From: Thozetella sp. PMI_491
Taxonomy: Eukaryota > Ascomycota > Sordariomycetes > Chaetosphaeriales > Chaetosphaeriaceae
Assembly: GCA_021432635.1 (NCBI GenBank)
Contig: MU270027.1
Span: 558,001 to 622,000 of the forward strand
Direction of reading: 5' to 3'
Length of the DNA: 64,000 bases
The position numbers were made by a program, and so were the translations under genes. Numbering within the stretch: the stretch's first letter is position 1; the number at the start of each line of letters is the position of its first letter. The notes beneath the pieces were generated by a model. That model ran no database searches, was not told where the DNA came from, and worked only from the letters and a program-made list of their open reading frames with translations. Shown piece by piece: positions 44,904 through 57,206 of the stretch.

Positions 44904-45931
44904 GCTTGACGAATTGGACTGAATTTCCGAGGGAGCCAGTGGTGAGACGAAAGATTTGGACCGAGGAATCATGCCTCTTTCCTCTCGTTGTTTCGCCATA
45001 TCCGGATACTTGATATGTGTTGCGGACTATTGCCTCTGCGGTGTAGATGTAGAGGACTCGGTCTTTCTAAGAATCCAGTATGAGGCTCTGGCACCCATAC
45101 AGATATCTGTTGCTGTTTTCAAGACGCCAATGCAGAAGAATCTTATCTACAAAGCTCTACAGGGAATGCACCCCGTAAAGTGGCTGCGATCAGAATTAGC
45201 ACCATCTGTTCCTTGATACGAGTGTAGTGCGATTCGTATTATGTAGCGTTTCAACAATTTACAGGCCTGATCGACTCTGCCTTGGCAAAAGACGGTTGCC
45301 TTTCGGGCCTACCCAACGTCTGCCTGCTACCTAACTACCTGCTGAGTTGACTGTGTGATTGTTGCGCTGTCAGGCCCTGGAGCAGGAATCCGCGAATGCT
45401 CGTATAACGAGAATTCCCGTGGTGAGTTAAGGTATGGAGGTTAGCCGTCTGCAAGTGAAATGAACGCAAACGATACTCTTTCTAAAAAATCTTGGGTCGG
45501 ACCCGGACGCATGTTTACCTGCCCCTATTCTCGCTTGAGTGGGTATAGCCGCTCCTAATGATGGAGTGGTGATTGGTCAAAACCGACCCACATTCCACCT
45601 TGCGCCTATTTGCTCGTTTCCTTGGCAGTTATTCCGGCGTTGGACTGTAGAGAGAAATATAAACTAGGTTTGGCGTCAGAAGCTGCCTCTAGAAGAGCCT
45701 TCAAAGTAAGTGGTGGAGAATCTTTTGGTGTGACGGCTGAAAGGACCGACCTTGGAGGTGGTCGCCTGAGCTTAGTCATCTGATAAATTTCATGGCTAGT
45801 ACCGTGACTCTACACCCTCACACTGACTTGAGGCGAACTCCAAGTAAACTTCAACTCGTTTTGTTCTGCCTGCACACCCAGCTTCCAACTCGCACAGCTG
45901 CATCCGCTGCCGGGCAATCGGCGCCGATACG
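44904..45931. other. intergenic, no gene seen
   Basis: About 1 kb between two plus-strand genes; AT-richer than flanks. Nothing recognised. Confidence 0.5.
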
Positions 45932-46894
45932 ATGGAAGGTCCCGAGCTCATAAAATACGCCAAAGACAAGGCGTCGGAAGGAGTCGATCTCTTCGCCCTC
46001 CTTGGCATCGATGCCACCGCCTCCCCCGACGACATTCACAAGGCATGGCGCCGCACCGCGCTCAAGCACCACCCGGACAAGGCTGGCGCCAACTACGATG
46101 CAGAGCTGTACGAGTCCTTCGGCCGCGCACGCGACGTGCTGATCGACCAGGAGGCCCGTGAGGCCTACAGCAAGGTCGTGTCGGCCGCCCTGCAGAAGAA
46201 AGCACAGCACGAACAGATGAGCTCGCGCCGCCGCCAACTTGTCGAGGACCTAGAGCGCCGTGAGGCCGAGGCGCGAGGTGCCAAGAAACCCCGCACTGAG
46301 CAGCAGAACCTGCACGATCCGGAACGCGCGGCCATGGCGGCGCGCGGGCGGGCTAAGATGGAAGAGCGCAAGAGGCTAATACGCGAGGCAGAAGAGAGAG
46401 AGAGGCTTCGGGAGCTGGAGCGCCAGAAACAAGACGGGGCCGAGAAACCAAGGGTCACCTCTGCCCCGGAGGCAGCCTCAGCCCAGAAGCACCCCTCGCC
46501 TGCTCCTGCCACGGAACACGCGACACCCACCCCCCAAGCCGGCGGCGAAGCGCATGACGACGAGTACGACGAGCGCATCGCGGAGTTGGAACAGCGGATC
46601 CGCGAGCGCAAGGAAGAGAAGCTACGGCGGAAAGAGGAGAAGAAGGCGCGCAAGGCTGGCGCGGCGTCGCAGCCGCCGCCAGCGGCTGTGGCCAAAGAGC
46701 CGCCACAGAAACCACCCGCACCCTCTGATGACGGTCCAAAGGCTGACGCGCACTCCAGCAGGCCAGCATCAGACAAGCCTCCGAAGCCAAGCGGTGCCAG
46801 CAGCAACGGAAATCCTTTCGCGTCTACCATGGCACGCCTGCGGGCTGCGCAGGCTCAGAAAGACGAAGAGAAAAGAAAAGCAGCCGCTGCTTAG
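45932..46894 (+). CDS. DnaJ-domain protein, Cwf23/Cwc23-like
   Basis: Type-III J-protein; the closest family I can suggest is Cwf23/Cwc23/DNAJC17, which works with the spliceosome. Single exon, 320 residues. The J domain (about residues 18-90) opens with DLFALLGIDATASPDDI and carries HHPDKAG with the HPD motif intact. A long Arg/Glu/Lys coiled-coil-like middle follows, then a Pro/Ala-rich part, and the end NPFASTMARLRAAQ. No RRM like that of human DNAJC17 is visible, so the splicing role is inference from the architecture. Confidence 0.85.
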   Translation: MEGPELIKYAKDKASEGVDLFALLGIDATASPDDIHKAWRRTALKHHPDKAGANYDAELYESFGRARDVLIDQEAREAYSKVVSAALQKKAQHEQMSSRRRQLVEDLERREAEARGAKKPRTEQQNLHDPERAAMAARGRAKMEERKRLIREAEERERLRELERQKQDGAEKPRVTSAPEAASAQKHPSPAPATEHATPTPQAGGEAHDDEYDERIAELEQRIRERKEEKLRRKEEKKARKAGAASQPPPAAVAKEPPQKPPAPSDDGPKADAHSSRPASDKPPKPSGASSNGNPFASTMARLRAAQAQKDEEKRKAAAA

Positions 46895-47504
46895 TGTTTC
46901 CGTAGAAGTAGATGCTTGCCTACTACCTTAGGCTATTGATACCCTCCGTTTTCTAAAAGTAAATTTAACATGAGCCAAGAAAGTCACTTAGATGGCTGGC
47001 TGTACATATCATGTGCTACTACTAAATTACCTGTTAAATCGTGACGGCTAAGGATTGCGGCGATGTAGGTCGAGGCGTAAGCAAGGGACTTGCGGATTGG
47101 CAATGCTTAGACACGCCAACAGCTACGTCGGGGTGTGACGAATGCTGGAGCGTACCTTCATCCTCATCACCGGAATGGAAACGCGAGACAATTAATTCAG
47201 ACACTGATTTGTATCCCTTCCCAATCCTCTAGGTGCTATTGCGGTAATGTACAAAGGGGAACGGGATCATGCAAACGGCGGCAGCGCGCGGGGAGCCTAT
47301 ATCTGGCGACCCCCTAGGCTGACCTGAAAAGGCACTGATTAAACAAGATAGACTCCGCGCGAACGGCACCGCCTATGCATGATACAGACATGGGTTGCGG
47401 TTGCGGGTTTATGGCTGGATGACCCAGGTTAAGGCTAGCGGTTGTGGGTATGTCGTGGGTGGAGGTGCTCCTTCGGAATCCTCGGAGGCCAACAAGAGGC
47501 GCTC
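46895..47504. other. intergenic between convergent genes
   Basis: About 0.6 kb between 3' ends of the J-protein and the PDH E1 alpha gene. Nothing recognised. Confidence 0.5.
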
Positions 47505-49027
47505 TTACTGTTGGAAGTAGAAAGCCTCGTCGGTGGTACGGCCGCGGATGTACTGGGGCTCGGTACCCTTCACGTAGATGTCCTCGAAGAGAATCTTGGG
47601 AGTGGCCTCGGGGGCGGCCATCTTCTGGGCGATCTCGACCTCCTCGGCGACGTGGGCGCGGGCCTCCTTGTCGATGGCCTTGAGCTCGTCCTCAGTAGCG
47701 ACGGACCAGTCCAGGATGTGCTGCTTCAGGCCAGCGATGGGGTCGTTGGTCGACCGCATGCGCTGGATCTCCTCACGAGTACGGTAGGTGGTGCCGGGAT
47801 CGGACATGGAGTGGCCGCCGTACCGGTAGGTGACGTACTCGAGCACCAGCGGGCCGTTGCCCTCCTCGGCCCACTTCTTACCGTACTTGACAGCGGCCTG
47901 GACGGCGAGAACGTCCATGCCGTTGACCTTGAGACCGGGAATGTACTGACCACGCTTGTAGTAGTCGGTAAGGGCGGACGAGCGAGCCGCGGACGTGCCC
48001 ATACCGTACTTGTTGTCTAGTAAGGGAGAGAGAAGAGGGTCAGCAAATAATTGCCTCAGACGGCCGGGTACGCAGGTGTAACTCACTCTCGCAGCCAAAA
48101 AGAGCAGGGAGCTTCCACAGCTTGGCCATGTTGAAAGCCTCGAAGACCTGGCCCTGGTTGCTGGCACCGTCACCGTACAGGATGACAGTAGCCTTCTTGC
48201 CGCCTGTGTACTTCTGCGCAAAGGCGAGACCGGCACCGACGGGGACCTGGGCGCCGACGATACCGTTGCCGCCGTAGAAGCCCTTGGTGAACATGTGCAT
48301 GGAACCGCCCTTGCCGTAGGCGATACCCTCGCGCCGGCCCAGAAGCTCACCGATGATAGAGCGGACGGTACCGCCGCGCATCAGAGCAAAGCCGTGGCAT
48401 CGGTATGAGGTGATAACATCGTCCGTCTTCTCAATGGCGTGCTCGATGCCAACGGCGACAGCCTCCTGACCAACTGAAAGGTGGCAGAAACCGCGGATCT
48501 TCTTCTCCTTGTATAACCTGTCCGAGGCCATCTCCATCTGCCTGTTTGGTTCAGAAGCGCCGGGTTAGACGTTACTAGCCGCCAGCGAATGCTGAGTGCG
48601 ACGCATACCTGATCATGACCATATCATAGTACATCTGCTTCAGCTCCTTCTTGGTCACCTCGATGGTGTAAGGGGGCGGGTCGAGCTCGTAGGTCTCGAA
48701 GCTCTCGTCGCTGAGCGTCACCTGGAAAGGCTCGTCCTCGGCCTGCACGGATGGGGGGGGAGCGACTGTCAGCTCCGAAATCATTCAATGCATCGAGCCC
48801 GTCTCGCAGACTCGCAATTGGAAGGCTGCCGGGCCCAATTGGACCGTCGGCACGAAAACACCGCAATCGGGGGGGCTCACCTGGGGGACGGCAGTCTTGA
48901 CGTTCGCAGAAGCGGCATTGGTGGTGACGGTCCGGCGCGACGCAGCGATGAACGGAGCAGAGGCGCGAGGAGCGGCGGGGAGCCGCATGGGCATCGCCCG
49001 TGTAGAGCGGAGGGCTCGCGAGAACAT
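47505..49027 (-). CDS. PDA1: pyruvate dehydrogenase E1 component, alpha subunit
   Basis: Mitochondrial matrix enzyme that decarboxylates pyruvate with thiamine diphosphate. Exons 48881-49027, 48609-48742, 48087-48541 and 47505-48016; 415 residues. A basic, Ala/Arg/Ser-rich presequence ([20 protein letters not shown]...) is followed by [25 protein letters not shown] and GKGGSMHMF. The ThDP motif starts at [10 protein letters not shown] and ends at CENNKYGMGT, completed by the third splice (phase 1). The regulatory phosphorylation loop [17 protein letters not shown] is present. Introns are 138, 67 and 70 nt. Confidence 0.96.
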
Positions 49028-49691
49028 CGTGGTGGTTGGCGTCGGTCGCGATGTTCGAAGGGGGTGGTTGATGAGGGCGAGATAAACCGGAGCTTTCGCT
49101 GGCGAAAAAAAGACTAAACCGCGAGTAGGTGGGATTTTTTTCCGGCCGTTGGGGAAGCTTCGGAGTCGGGACCCAGCTTGTTGAACTGCAAATGGCGCTA
49201 GTCTGCGCCTGGAAATAAGCGGGACTCCATCCTGAGTTTCGGACGCCGGGTCGTAGCTGCAGAACCACAGCTCCCGGTGGCTCCGAGCAGGATTCCTTTG
49301 ATGCCACTTGGACTCTGGGCTTACAGACCAAAACTATCAGTTTTTGCATGCCTTCTGAGAGGGAACCCGACGCTGCTGCGGCCTGTGCTTGGGGCCGGCT
49401 TCGTGATCCGTAATTTTCAATTCATCTTACGGGATTACAATTTTACGCCTGCATTGGGACTGTGAATGGACCCGGGCTCAGTCGCCGAAGGAGTCGACGC
49501 AGAAGGCACCAGGAGCACGCACCTGGAGCACGCTGTTGAGGCATCGCCGGAGTGTCCGTTCAAGGATATCTGATTATTGTCGATAGCAGCAAGAGCAGCA
49601 CATGTGTGATCTGTATGATCATGCAGAGCAAATATAGAGCTAACCTCATCCCATCCATGTCTCATAAAGCCAGTGTCCCTCTCCAATTCCT

Positions 49692-49725
<34 letters not shown>

Positions 49726-50075
49726 TTGCCGTGGTCTCCTCGCAAGATTGCAAACGCCATGCCGATGCCTACAACGTTCACCTCCTTTTGTAAGCCAACC
49801 ACAAATGCCTGTCCGTGGTATCCATTTGCGCCTGCGATGCGCCTCGATGTTATGGGATGAGGTGGATGCGGAGTGGTCGGGCGTAGCCTGCCCGCTCCGA
49901 AAAAAGCAAATGAAGAGGGTATCTCCGTATGTGCAATGCATACTCTGGCCATGGCCATACGGGCCGCATGCTCCACTTGGAGATGCGACGCAGCTAGGCT
50001 CGTGAACAAGTCCTAGATAAAAGTGAAAGCCTGACTTGGAGGCGCCTCCACGACCAGCTGCACGGCGTGCAGCCT
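49028..50075. other. intergenic, PDA1 promoter and F-box gene 3' region
   Basis: About 1 kb between two minus-strand genes. It contains a (CCTG)n microsatellite; no supported gene. Confidence 0.5.
49691..49723. repeat. (CCTG)n microsatellite
   Basis: About seven tandem CCTG units downstream of the F-box/WD40 gene. Confidence 0.8.
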
Positions 50076-52330
50076 CTAGTCGTCGTGGAAGAAGGTGGTG
50101 TTGCCATGCTGGAGAGGCGCTGTCGATGGGCCAGCATCGGTCATATCGACGTCTTGGGCCGCCGTCTGCGCGGATCTATAGTCGAGCGATATGGCACTCA
50201 GAGGGCGATCCGGAGTGGTGGAAATGTGGCCGGTGGGTTGTAGAGAGGCGGGCCGCAGGCTGGGACGCTCCTGAAGCATTTCCTCCGGGGGTGCGAAAGA
50301 CCAGACCTGGTTCAGGTTAGCTTCACCCAAGCGTCAAGCCACAGGCCTTCTAGCTTGTACTTACCTCCATGACGGTTCGGTTGTTGCGCAAGGCCATGGC
50401 CACGCACTTCTCGTCCTCGAATGCCACCCGCCAAACAGCCTCGCCCTGGGCAATAAGCTCGCGAACTAGGCGTCCGTCCTTGAGATCCCAGACCTTCACA
50501 CGGCCATCGCTACCGCCGCTCACTACACGTGTGTCGTCAAACTGCAAGCTCGTTACGCTGTTGTCGTGGGCGGCCAGACGGTGAATGGGGCAGAACTTCT
50601 CCAGCGACCACACCCGCACGGAGCCATCGCTGCCGCCCGTGACCAAGGTACCGCCGCGCATCTGCAGCTGGCCGACAAGGGACGTATGACCCTGCAGGAC
50701 GGCCTGGCATTCACTACAAGCGCACATGTTAGTCCTCGACTGCTCGGCCCCACCCTGTCGGCACCTGATACATACCCTGTGGACGCGTTCCAAATCCGGA
50801 CGCTTGTATCCAAGCTCCCTGTAGCGACTCGCTGCCCATCGAACGCAATTGCATAGATCTGGCTGTAGTGGCCCTGCAGAGTGTGGAGGCAGCGGCCTTC
50901 TGAGATGCTCCAGACCTTGGCGGTCGTGTCGTAGCTACCGGAAACAACAATGTCGCCTTTGATCTCCAAGCATCGCACGCTGGCTTGGTGCCCGACAAGG
51001 AGGTTGCGGCACACACCACTCTGGATATCCCACACACGAAGTGTGGTGTCACGCGAGCCCGAGATTGCGGTGTTTGCATCTGACATCTTGAGGCATCTAA
51101 CTGTCGACGTGTGTCCGCGCAGAGTATGGAGACATTGGCTGTAGATTACTGGTTAGTAGCTGAGACACACGTAGAATAAAGCTGGAGGGAGAGGGCCAAC
51201 GAAGGATAGGGGGCAATGCGACTTACCCAGTTGTCAAGTCCCAGACGCGGACATCACGGTCGCAGCCACCACTCACGAGAATGTCATCCCAAGGGACCAT
51301 AGCCCATACGCCCATAACGTGGCCTTGCAGAGTCCGCAGAGCATTTCCCTCAGTATCAAACACGTGAATCCGGGCATTATCCAGAGCCACAATGATGTAC
51401 TTGGAAGTCAGGTGAAGGCTAGTCACGACACCGCCATCCTGTGTGATATTCCGAGTGATGTTGTGTCCGCCAGTGCGCCAAGCCGCGTCCACCAGGTAGC
51501 GTTGCTTGAAGTGAGACTTGTAAGACCGCATCTTCGGCCGCTCCGTCGCACTCGAGGCGCCGTCAAAGCTGCGCGAGCCCGAAAGTAGAGCATTGGCGCC
51601 GGATAGAGCGCCGGGGAAGCTGTGAGAAGTAGTATCTGAGCCTAGAGGAAGAAGGCTCGGGCGAATAAAGGGAGGAATCTGAGAATGCACCTCCGAGAGT
51701 CTCCGCTGATAATCATGCTTCACACACAGGTTCTTCCAGGTGATGTCATCGCTGACCAAGTCACGCCACCGTCGCGAAACCTGGGCTGCGCGGGCGAGGA
51801 CCTTTGGATCGTCGATGAAGGAGAGGATCTGAGGCGTAGTGTCAGTTAAGGGTCCAACCAAATCTCGATACAAAGCGACTCACCCGAAGGCACAGCTCGT
51901 CGGGGAAGCTGGTGAAAGGGTCCTTCTTGAGAAGCGGGCTCACAAACTGATGCACAAAGCTCAGCTGCTGGCTGGTGCACAGGTTCAATAGGTCGGCAAG
52001 GAGGCGGGTCCGCTGGGGACTGCTGCACTTGACGAAATGCTGGCGGAGCTGTGAAAGGAAGAGGTCCTCGTCGTCCGCGGCGGTCGTCCAGTCGGGGAGA
52101 ACATGCGAGGGTCCGGGTGAGGCCGCAGGGGTAGGCGGCGGGGGAGGAGACCCGGTGAGCTGTTGGTCGAAATCGGCCGCCGGAGTGGTCATGCTGGGAG
52201 TCGGCGGGCCGCGTGGAGGACGCGGCTGGGGCATCTTGACGCTGGGGCTGGTGGTATTGAGGGAGAGCTCGTCGCCAAAGACACTACCGCGCCGCTCAGA
52301 GAAGCTGAGCGGGCGTTGGTATCCAGCCAT
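50076..52330 (-). CDS. F-box/WD-40 protein, Cdc4/FBXW7-type SCF substrate receptor
   Basis: Predicted substrate-binding subunit of an SCF ubiquitin ligase. Exons 51884-52330, 51227-51828, 50776-51138, 50365-50713 and 50076-50306; 663 residues. The F-box is split by the first intron: FTSFPDELCLR joined to ILSFIDDPKVL, then SRRWRDLVSDDITWKNLC. At least six WD repeats follow, with ends such as DVRVWDL, TLRVWDI, TAKVWSI, SVRIWNA, SVRVWSL and RVKVWDL; each later splice falls inside a repeat and keeps its frame. The last exon is a tail of about 75 residues rich in Ser, Pro and Asp. The N-terminal 120 residues are Pro-rich. The exact ortholog (Cdc4, Fwd1 or Pop-type) cannot be decided by eye. Confidence 0.9.
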
Positions 52331-55300
52331 CTTCGGACTAACGCTCTACGGGGTGGATGTGGATGGATAGTTCGCCGTGATGAAAAGATGGGCAGTAATG
52401 TGGGGAGATGGGAAAGGTGTTTGGTTGCGAGAGGACCGAGGGAGACGTGGTGAGGTGAGAAAGGTGTGTGGTAGGTGAGCACGCTAGAAAATCTGAAATG
52501 GTCAGCGTGGCACCGGGGTGGAAGGGGGTAAAAAGTGAAAACAGACGAGTGCTGTGTGAAAAAAAAAGTTGAATACCATCCAACGCGACGTCGAATGTGA
52601 GAGATTGACGGAGGGGTGCGCTAACCTGGGGGAAGTAGAGATCGTTCGGCACGACTCGGGTCAATGTTCCAGGTCGATCTCATAGACGGCGGCCCAGCGT
52701 ATAACTACTTGGGGGAGACAAGCTGGTCGATCGTAGTACCACGATGGGTGGGCGCGCGTACGGGTCCGGCGTGGTGGTTTGGGGGGAGGAGGGGGTTAGA
52801 GGAAAGCGGATGTCGGAGGGCGAGAGGGTGTGTGGTCACCGGATTCGTAGGGCCGTCGAGTCGGGGGTTGCGGGAGGGGTGAGGGTCCTTCTAGAACGAG
52901 GCCGGCGGAGTAGGATTGAAAAGGGATGGCACTCGTTCATATCGAGCCCGGCCCAAGCATTCCAGTCGATGGCGACGAGCGTTCCGGAAGGGCTGAGGTT
53001 CTGGCGGCCACCCGGTGGGTAAAGGGAGATCGTCAAGGAGAGTGAGCGGTGGTCGAGAGTGGGCTGGGAAGCAGAGAAATAAGAGGCGGACAGGGCCTTG
53101 CGGGATTCCCTGGCTTTGGTCGAATGAGGAGAGCGGAACAAGCCCACAACTCCCGGACGGACCTGCCCTGTTGGACGCATTGGACGGGGTCGGGGGACCC
53201 AGTGGACGGTACTTGGGTACAAAGGGCAGCCGGCCATCTATTGCAACTGAGGCGTGCGCGCTAACCCCCTTCCCTTCCTCCTCCCTAACCTTGTCTCCTC
53301 CTAATCCGTGCCTGGGGGCGCGCTCTCCTCCACGGACTCGCGCCTGATTGTCCCTGGGGCGTTGTCCCTATTTAGGACTGCGCTGCCGTAGGAGCACCTA
53401 CTCCTGTACCTGTCGCGTCCCACAGGGCCCGGCCGATGATGGCAGACGGCAAGATGTAATACATGCGATGCATCCAGGGCAAGGAGAGCGCAGTGCAGCG
53501 CCCGTTGAAGACTTTGTCCCACTGGTGCGCACGAATGTGTGCCGAATTGGGAATCGAGGACCTGGCCGGTTCGTCATGACACGTCCTTTGGGGCCCGGCC
53601 GACCGCTCTCTGTCAATAATGTCTTTGATGCAGGACGCCGTGCGTCAGAAACAGTGCTCCCGCTCTCCGCCCCGAGGGGCGGCCTCGTCCCCTCTCTGCC
53701 TCTGTCCTTCGCCGTGCCGCGGCGCCACTGATGGCTCACCCCTCCTCTCCTTTTTGGCCTTTTGCCCTGGCGGGAGGCTGCATCCCGGGCAGGGCCGTGT
53801 GGTTCTCAATCAAAGAGTCCCCATGAAACCTCCAATGGCGCCATCGAGGATCCTCACCAGGGCAGGGCAATTGACGTCCATGCATGATGCACTAGTGCAG
53901 GTCGCCGGGCTGCGCAGGCAGCCCTGCCCCCAATTGCCCTTGTGGTGCGGGAGCCCCTACGAATGGAACATGGCAAAGACGACAATCGTCTGCTGACGGC
54001 GCAGTTGAGTGCAACTATACAGATTACCCTCTCAAAGACAATCACGAGAAAATCGGAACCCCCTCCGGATCTGCTCACGCCTTTCCCTAGTGCTCCCCTC
54101 CCATATGGGCTGAGGCTCTCTCGAAGGGTGGCAAAGGACCCTAGGTAGTTGGACTGGCTCGGACCCTACGTGTTTGGTACAGTACTTTGACCCTGCTCCC
54201 TGTTGCCAGTCTATAGTAGTTCAGGTACAATAAGTAACTTGCCCCGTAAGGGTCGGTCGCTCCCGCTACCTGCAAAAAAGGGGCTGACGCTGACGCTCCT
54301 CGGCCTTGGGGCCACATCATGCTTGCATGAAAGCTACACGGCGCAGTCATCTATCTCTGCCAGAGACGCATTCCATTTGCTCGTCTCTGCCCATCAATAT
54401 CAAACCTGTAGCATGCTGTCAGCTCGAGGCAAGGCATAGGCAAAGACAGCTACCCGAGCGACCACAGGCCGAAAATCGTTGCTGCCGCCGCCGCTGATGA
54501 TGATGATGATGCTGCTGCTGCTCCTGCTGCTGTTGCCGCTGCTTCCCTCCTGTCCGTAAAGGGTGGGAGGGGGATTGGTTGTTCATCGGCGGGGGGCAGC
54601 CTGCATTCCTCGGCCCTCTCCCGAGACCCTGCAGCACTCGACGGAGGGAAAGCCCGCTGTTGATGAGGTTCTTCCCCACCACCCTCTCTCCCTGCGACGG
54701 GAACAAAAAAACAATAAAAAAAAAGGAGACAAGGATATTGTGTTGTAATCACTGCAAGCTACTATAGTATTACAGCCGCGACGGGGGGGATGTCTAGTGG
54801 CCGCCGCTGCAGGAGTTGGGCTTTTGTATTTGCTTTTGCTTCCTTGGCGTTCAGGGCAGTATTGCATTGCTGGTGACGGCGGCTTCAGATCAATCCCCAA
54901 TTTCCAGTTGCAATCGACCGGTCCGGAAGGCCGGGGCAAGGGGGAAGGGGGCCTTCTCTCTAGGCCGCTCGGACCGTCGAAAATTGCCGCCATCACTTTC
55001 GCAGCGGCAAGACCACTCACTACCAGCTGGGTTTCTGACTTTGTGAGACGACCCGTCCTGCTCCTGCCCATTAGCGCACCCACAGTCTCGCCCGGGAAAC
55101 CCCCTGCACTCTACTCCAAACACGAGGAGGGCATAGAAAGGGCTGGCTTTTGCAAGGCTGTCACCATGGAATGTTCCGTGGTCGCTCGGCGTTTGCGCCT
55201 CTGCGCGAGACCAAAATGCTTGAAACGCTTCGCCGTTTCCCGGCGTAGAAGCAGCTCCTAGCATTGGAAGGGGGGCTGGTCGGGCCGGATGCGAAACAAG

Positions 55301-55775
55301 GAAGGCTATTGTCATGGCTGCCCCGGACTGCGGACTGCAGCCCGCCCCAGCCAGAAGCCCGGAGGATGCACGTTATAATACGAGATTGCCCAATTGGCGT
55401 AGGTTTTGGGGGGCTGTTGGGAGGGCTCGCCGTCTGAAGTGTGCGCTCAAACTGCTCGACTACTGCTCTATGCGAGGTTGTGCCTCCTTCCCGCCCCTAC
55501 CGTTGCTCCGTCCCAGGATCCCTCTGATCCCGTGAGTGGTATCCGGAGCCGCCTCTCCACAAGACAACCGGCTAGTCTTCTGCTCGCCTCCTACCACATG
55601 ACCAGAGAGGAGCCCGCTGCACGCTCGTGGCAAAACACATGATGCCCAAAACCAAAGACGCCTGACTCCATTTTGGGTGCCACAAGTTACACAAGACGAC
55701 TCACAATTGTAGACCATCCCGGCTCTACGCACAACGCCTTGCTCCGCGAGTGACCAAAGTAACAAATCGCGGCCA
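52331..55775. promoter_or_regulatory. long intergenic region upstream of the F-box gene
   Basis: About 3.4 kb with no supported gene, the largest gap in the window. A possible 5'-leader intron of the F-box gene lies at 52484-52625 on the minus strand (CAG then GTTAGC, branch CTGAC, end TTCTAG). A GAT/GCT trinucleotide patch occurs at about 54494-54540. Open frames near 54.6-55.3 kb conflict between strands and lack domains. Confidence 0.45.
54494..54540. repeat. GAT/GCT trinucleotide microsatellite
   Basis: A run of GATs followed by GCT and CCT units, about 47 bp, in the long intergenic region. Confidence 0.7.
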
Positions 55776-57206
55776 TCAGTGATGATGGCCAAATTGGGTG
55801 AGGAGGGGGAGCATGATGCCAACCATGGTGGTGATCGTATCGCGCATCTGTGGCTTGCTGTGCTTTCTCTGGGCGAGCGCCCCGCCGTCTGAGTAGCCGT
55901 TCATGCCGGGGTGGTGGTCGTGGGCCTGCGAGTCCTCCTGCATCGCATGCATGGCTACATATCTGGACTTCGGTCAGCGCGGAAGCACGGGATGGGGCGG
56001 ATGGGAAGGCGCCCGGGGAGCTCACAAGAAAGTTCCTGCCGAGAACAGTAGCAGCATGCCCGTCCACCACTGGCCGGACTCGCCCTCCATGCTGCTCCCG
56101 CCCAGCAGTGATATGATGAGATACGTCACCAGGGCGCCAAACGGAGCCGCCAGACTGAAAATGATGAGGTGGCCCCGGGCAGCGCGCTTCGAGAGCCCCT
56201 GCTTCAGCAGAACCGAGGTCAAGCCAAACGCTGCCGGCGCTTTGTGGACCATGATGGCAACGAAGATGATGAGACCCAGCTTCATATTGGCTGTCGTGGC
56301 CGAAGCGCCCATGGCGATACCGTCGGCCGCCGCATGGATCACCAGCCCCGTGGTGGTCGCCAAGCTCCGGGACTGCTTCGGCGACGGAGCTATAGAGCCC
56401 AAGAACCCCTCGGCTTCGTCTTCTCCGGAGACACTTGTGGACCCGAGATTGTCTAGGCTGATATGCCTGGTCGCGGGGGCGGCGTTCAGCTGGTCCGTGG
56501 CATGGCGAGGTAGCCTGTCGATCAGGAACATGAGGACAAAGCCCAGCATCAGCGAGAAACCAATGTAGAACGTCGGCAAGGTAGATTCGCTGTGCTCGCT
56601 ACCGCCACCGCCGGGCGCATCGCCTGCTGGGCTGGCTGCCTTTGGCTCCTCTGTGCCCTCTTTATTCTCCGTCTCATCTCGTACTTTGATCTCGGATACG
56701 AGCGTGTCTCGGGCCGTGGGGTCGAGGGCTGCACCTGCAGAGTATCTTGTTCGTAGTTTAAAGGCCTCGGAAGCCTCCATGCTCGCTCCCACGCTTGCCC
56801 ACCTGATCCCCAGGCCTCTTGATGCAACGAGATGGCGTGTGCTGTGCGAGTGTGCCGGCATCGTGGTAGCGGCGACAGCCTCGATCCCCTCCGGGATGAT
56901 GACTATGAGCGACGTGCCTACTAGAATGCCGATGCCGAGACTGGATATTAGACGGAGCTGTGACTGGGACAGCGACATGGATAGTGGGATGGCGCCAGCC
57001 AGGAAGGAGCTGTCGTGATGTTCAAGTCAGCAATGCGCCACATCATCGGGACGACTCGATTCGAGTGGAGTCTTTGAGGGTTTGCGACATACGCCAATGC
57101 CATCACCACCTGGCGCGCAGGGTCAAGGTTAGCTTCACAATGTCCATGGCAGCTTTGCGCGAGGCCGGCTTACACTGAGAGCGAGCAGGATTAACAGGCC
57201 GCCCAT
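55776..57206 (-). CDS. ZIP-family zinc transporter (ZIP9/ATX2-like)
   Basis: Predicted divalent metal (zinc or manganese) transporter, probably of the Golgi/secretory pathway. Exons 57174-57206, 57093-57109 (only 17 nt), 56026-57009 and 55776-55962; 406 residues. The spliced N-terminus is a membrane segment: MGGLLILLALS, VVMALA, SFLAGAIPLSMS. ZIP metal-site helices are clear: HAAADGIAMGA (TM4) and HKAPAAFGLTSVLL (TM5). A hydrophilic, partly Glu-rich loop separates TM3 from the ZIP core. The last exon ends with a His-containing tail (HAMQEDSQAHDHHPG) and a final hydrophobic stretch. Without the small second exon the first membrane segment would be broken. Confidence 0.88.

Noticed and set aside
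54583-55315. Overlapping open frames on both strands
   Set aside because: They conflict with each other, show no domain and lack a coherent splice pattern.
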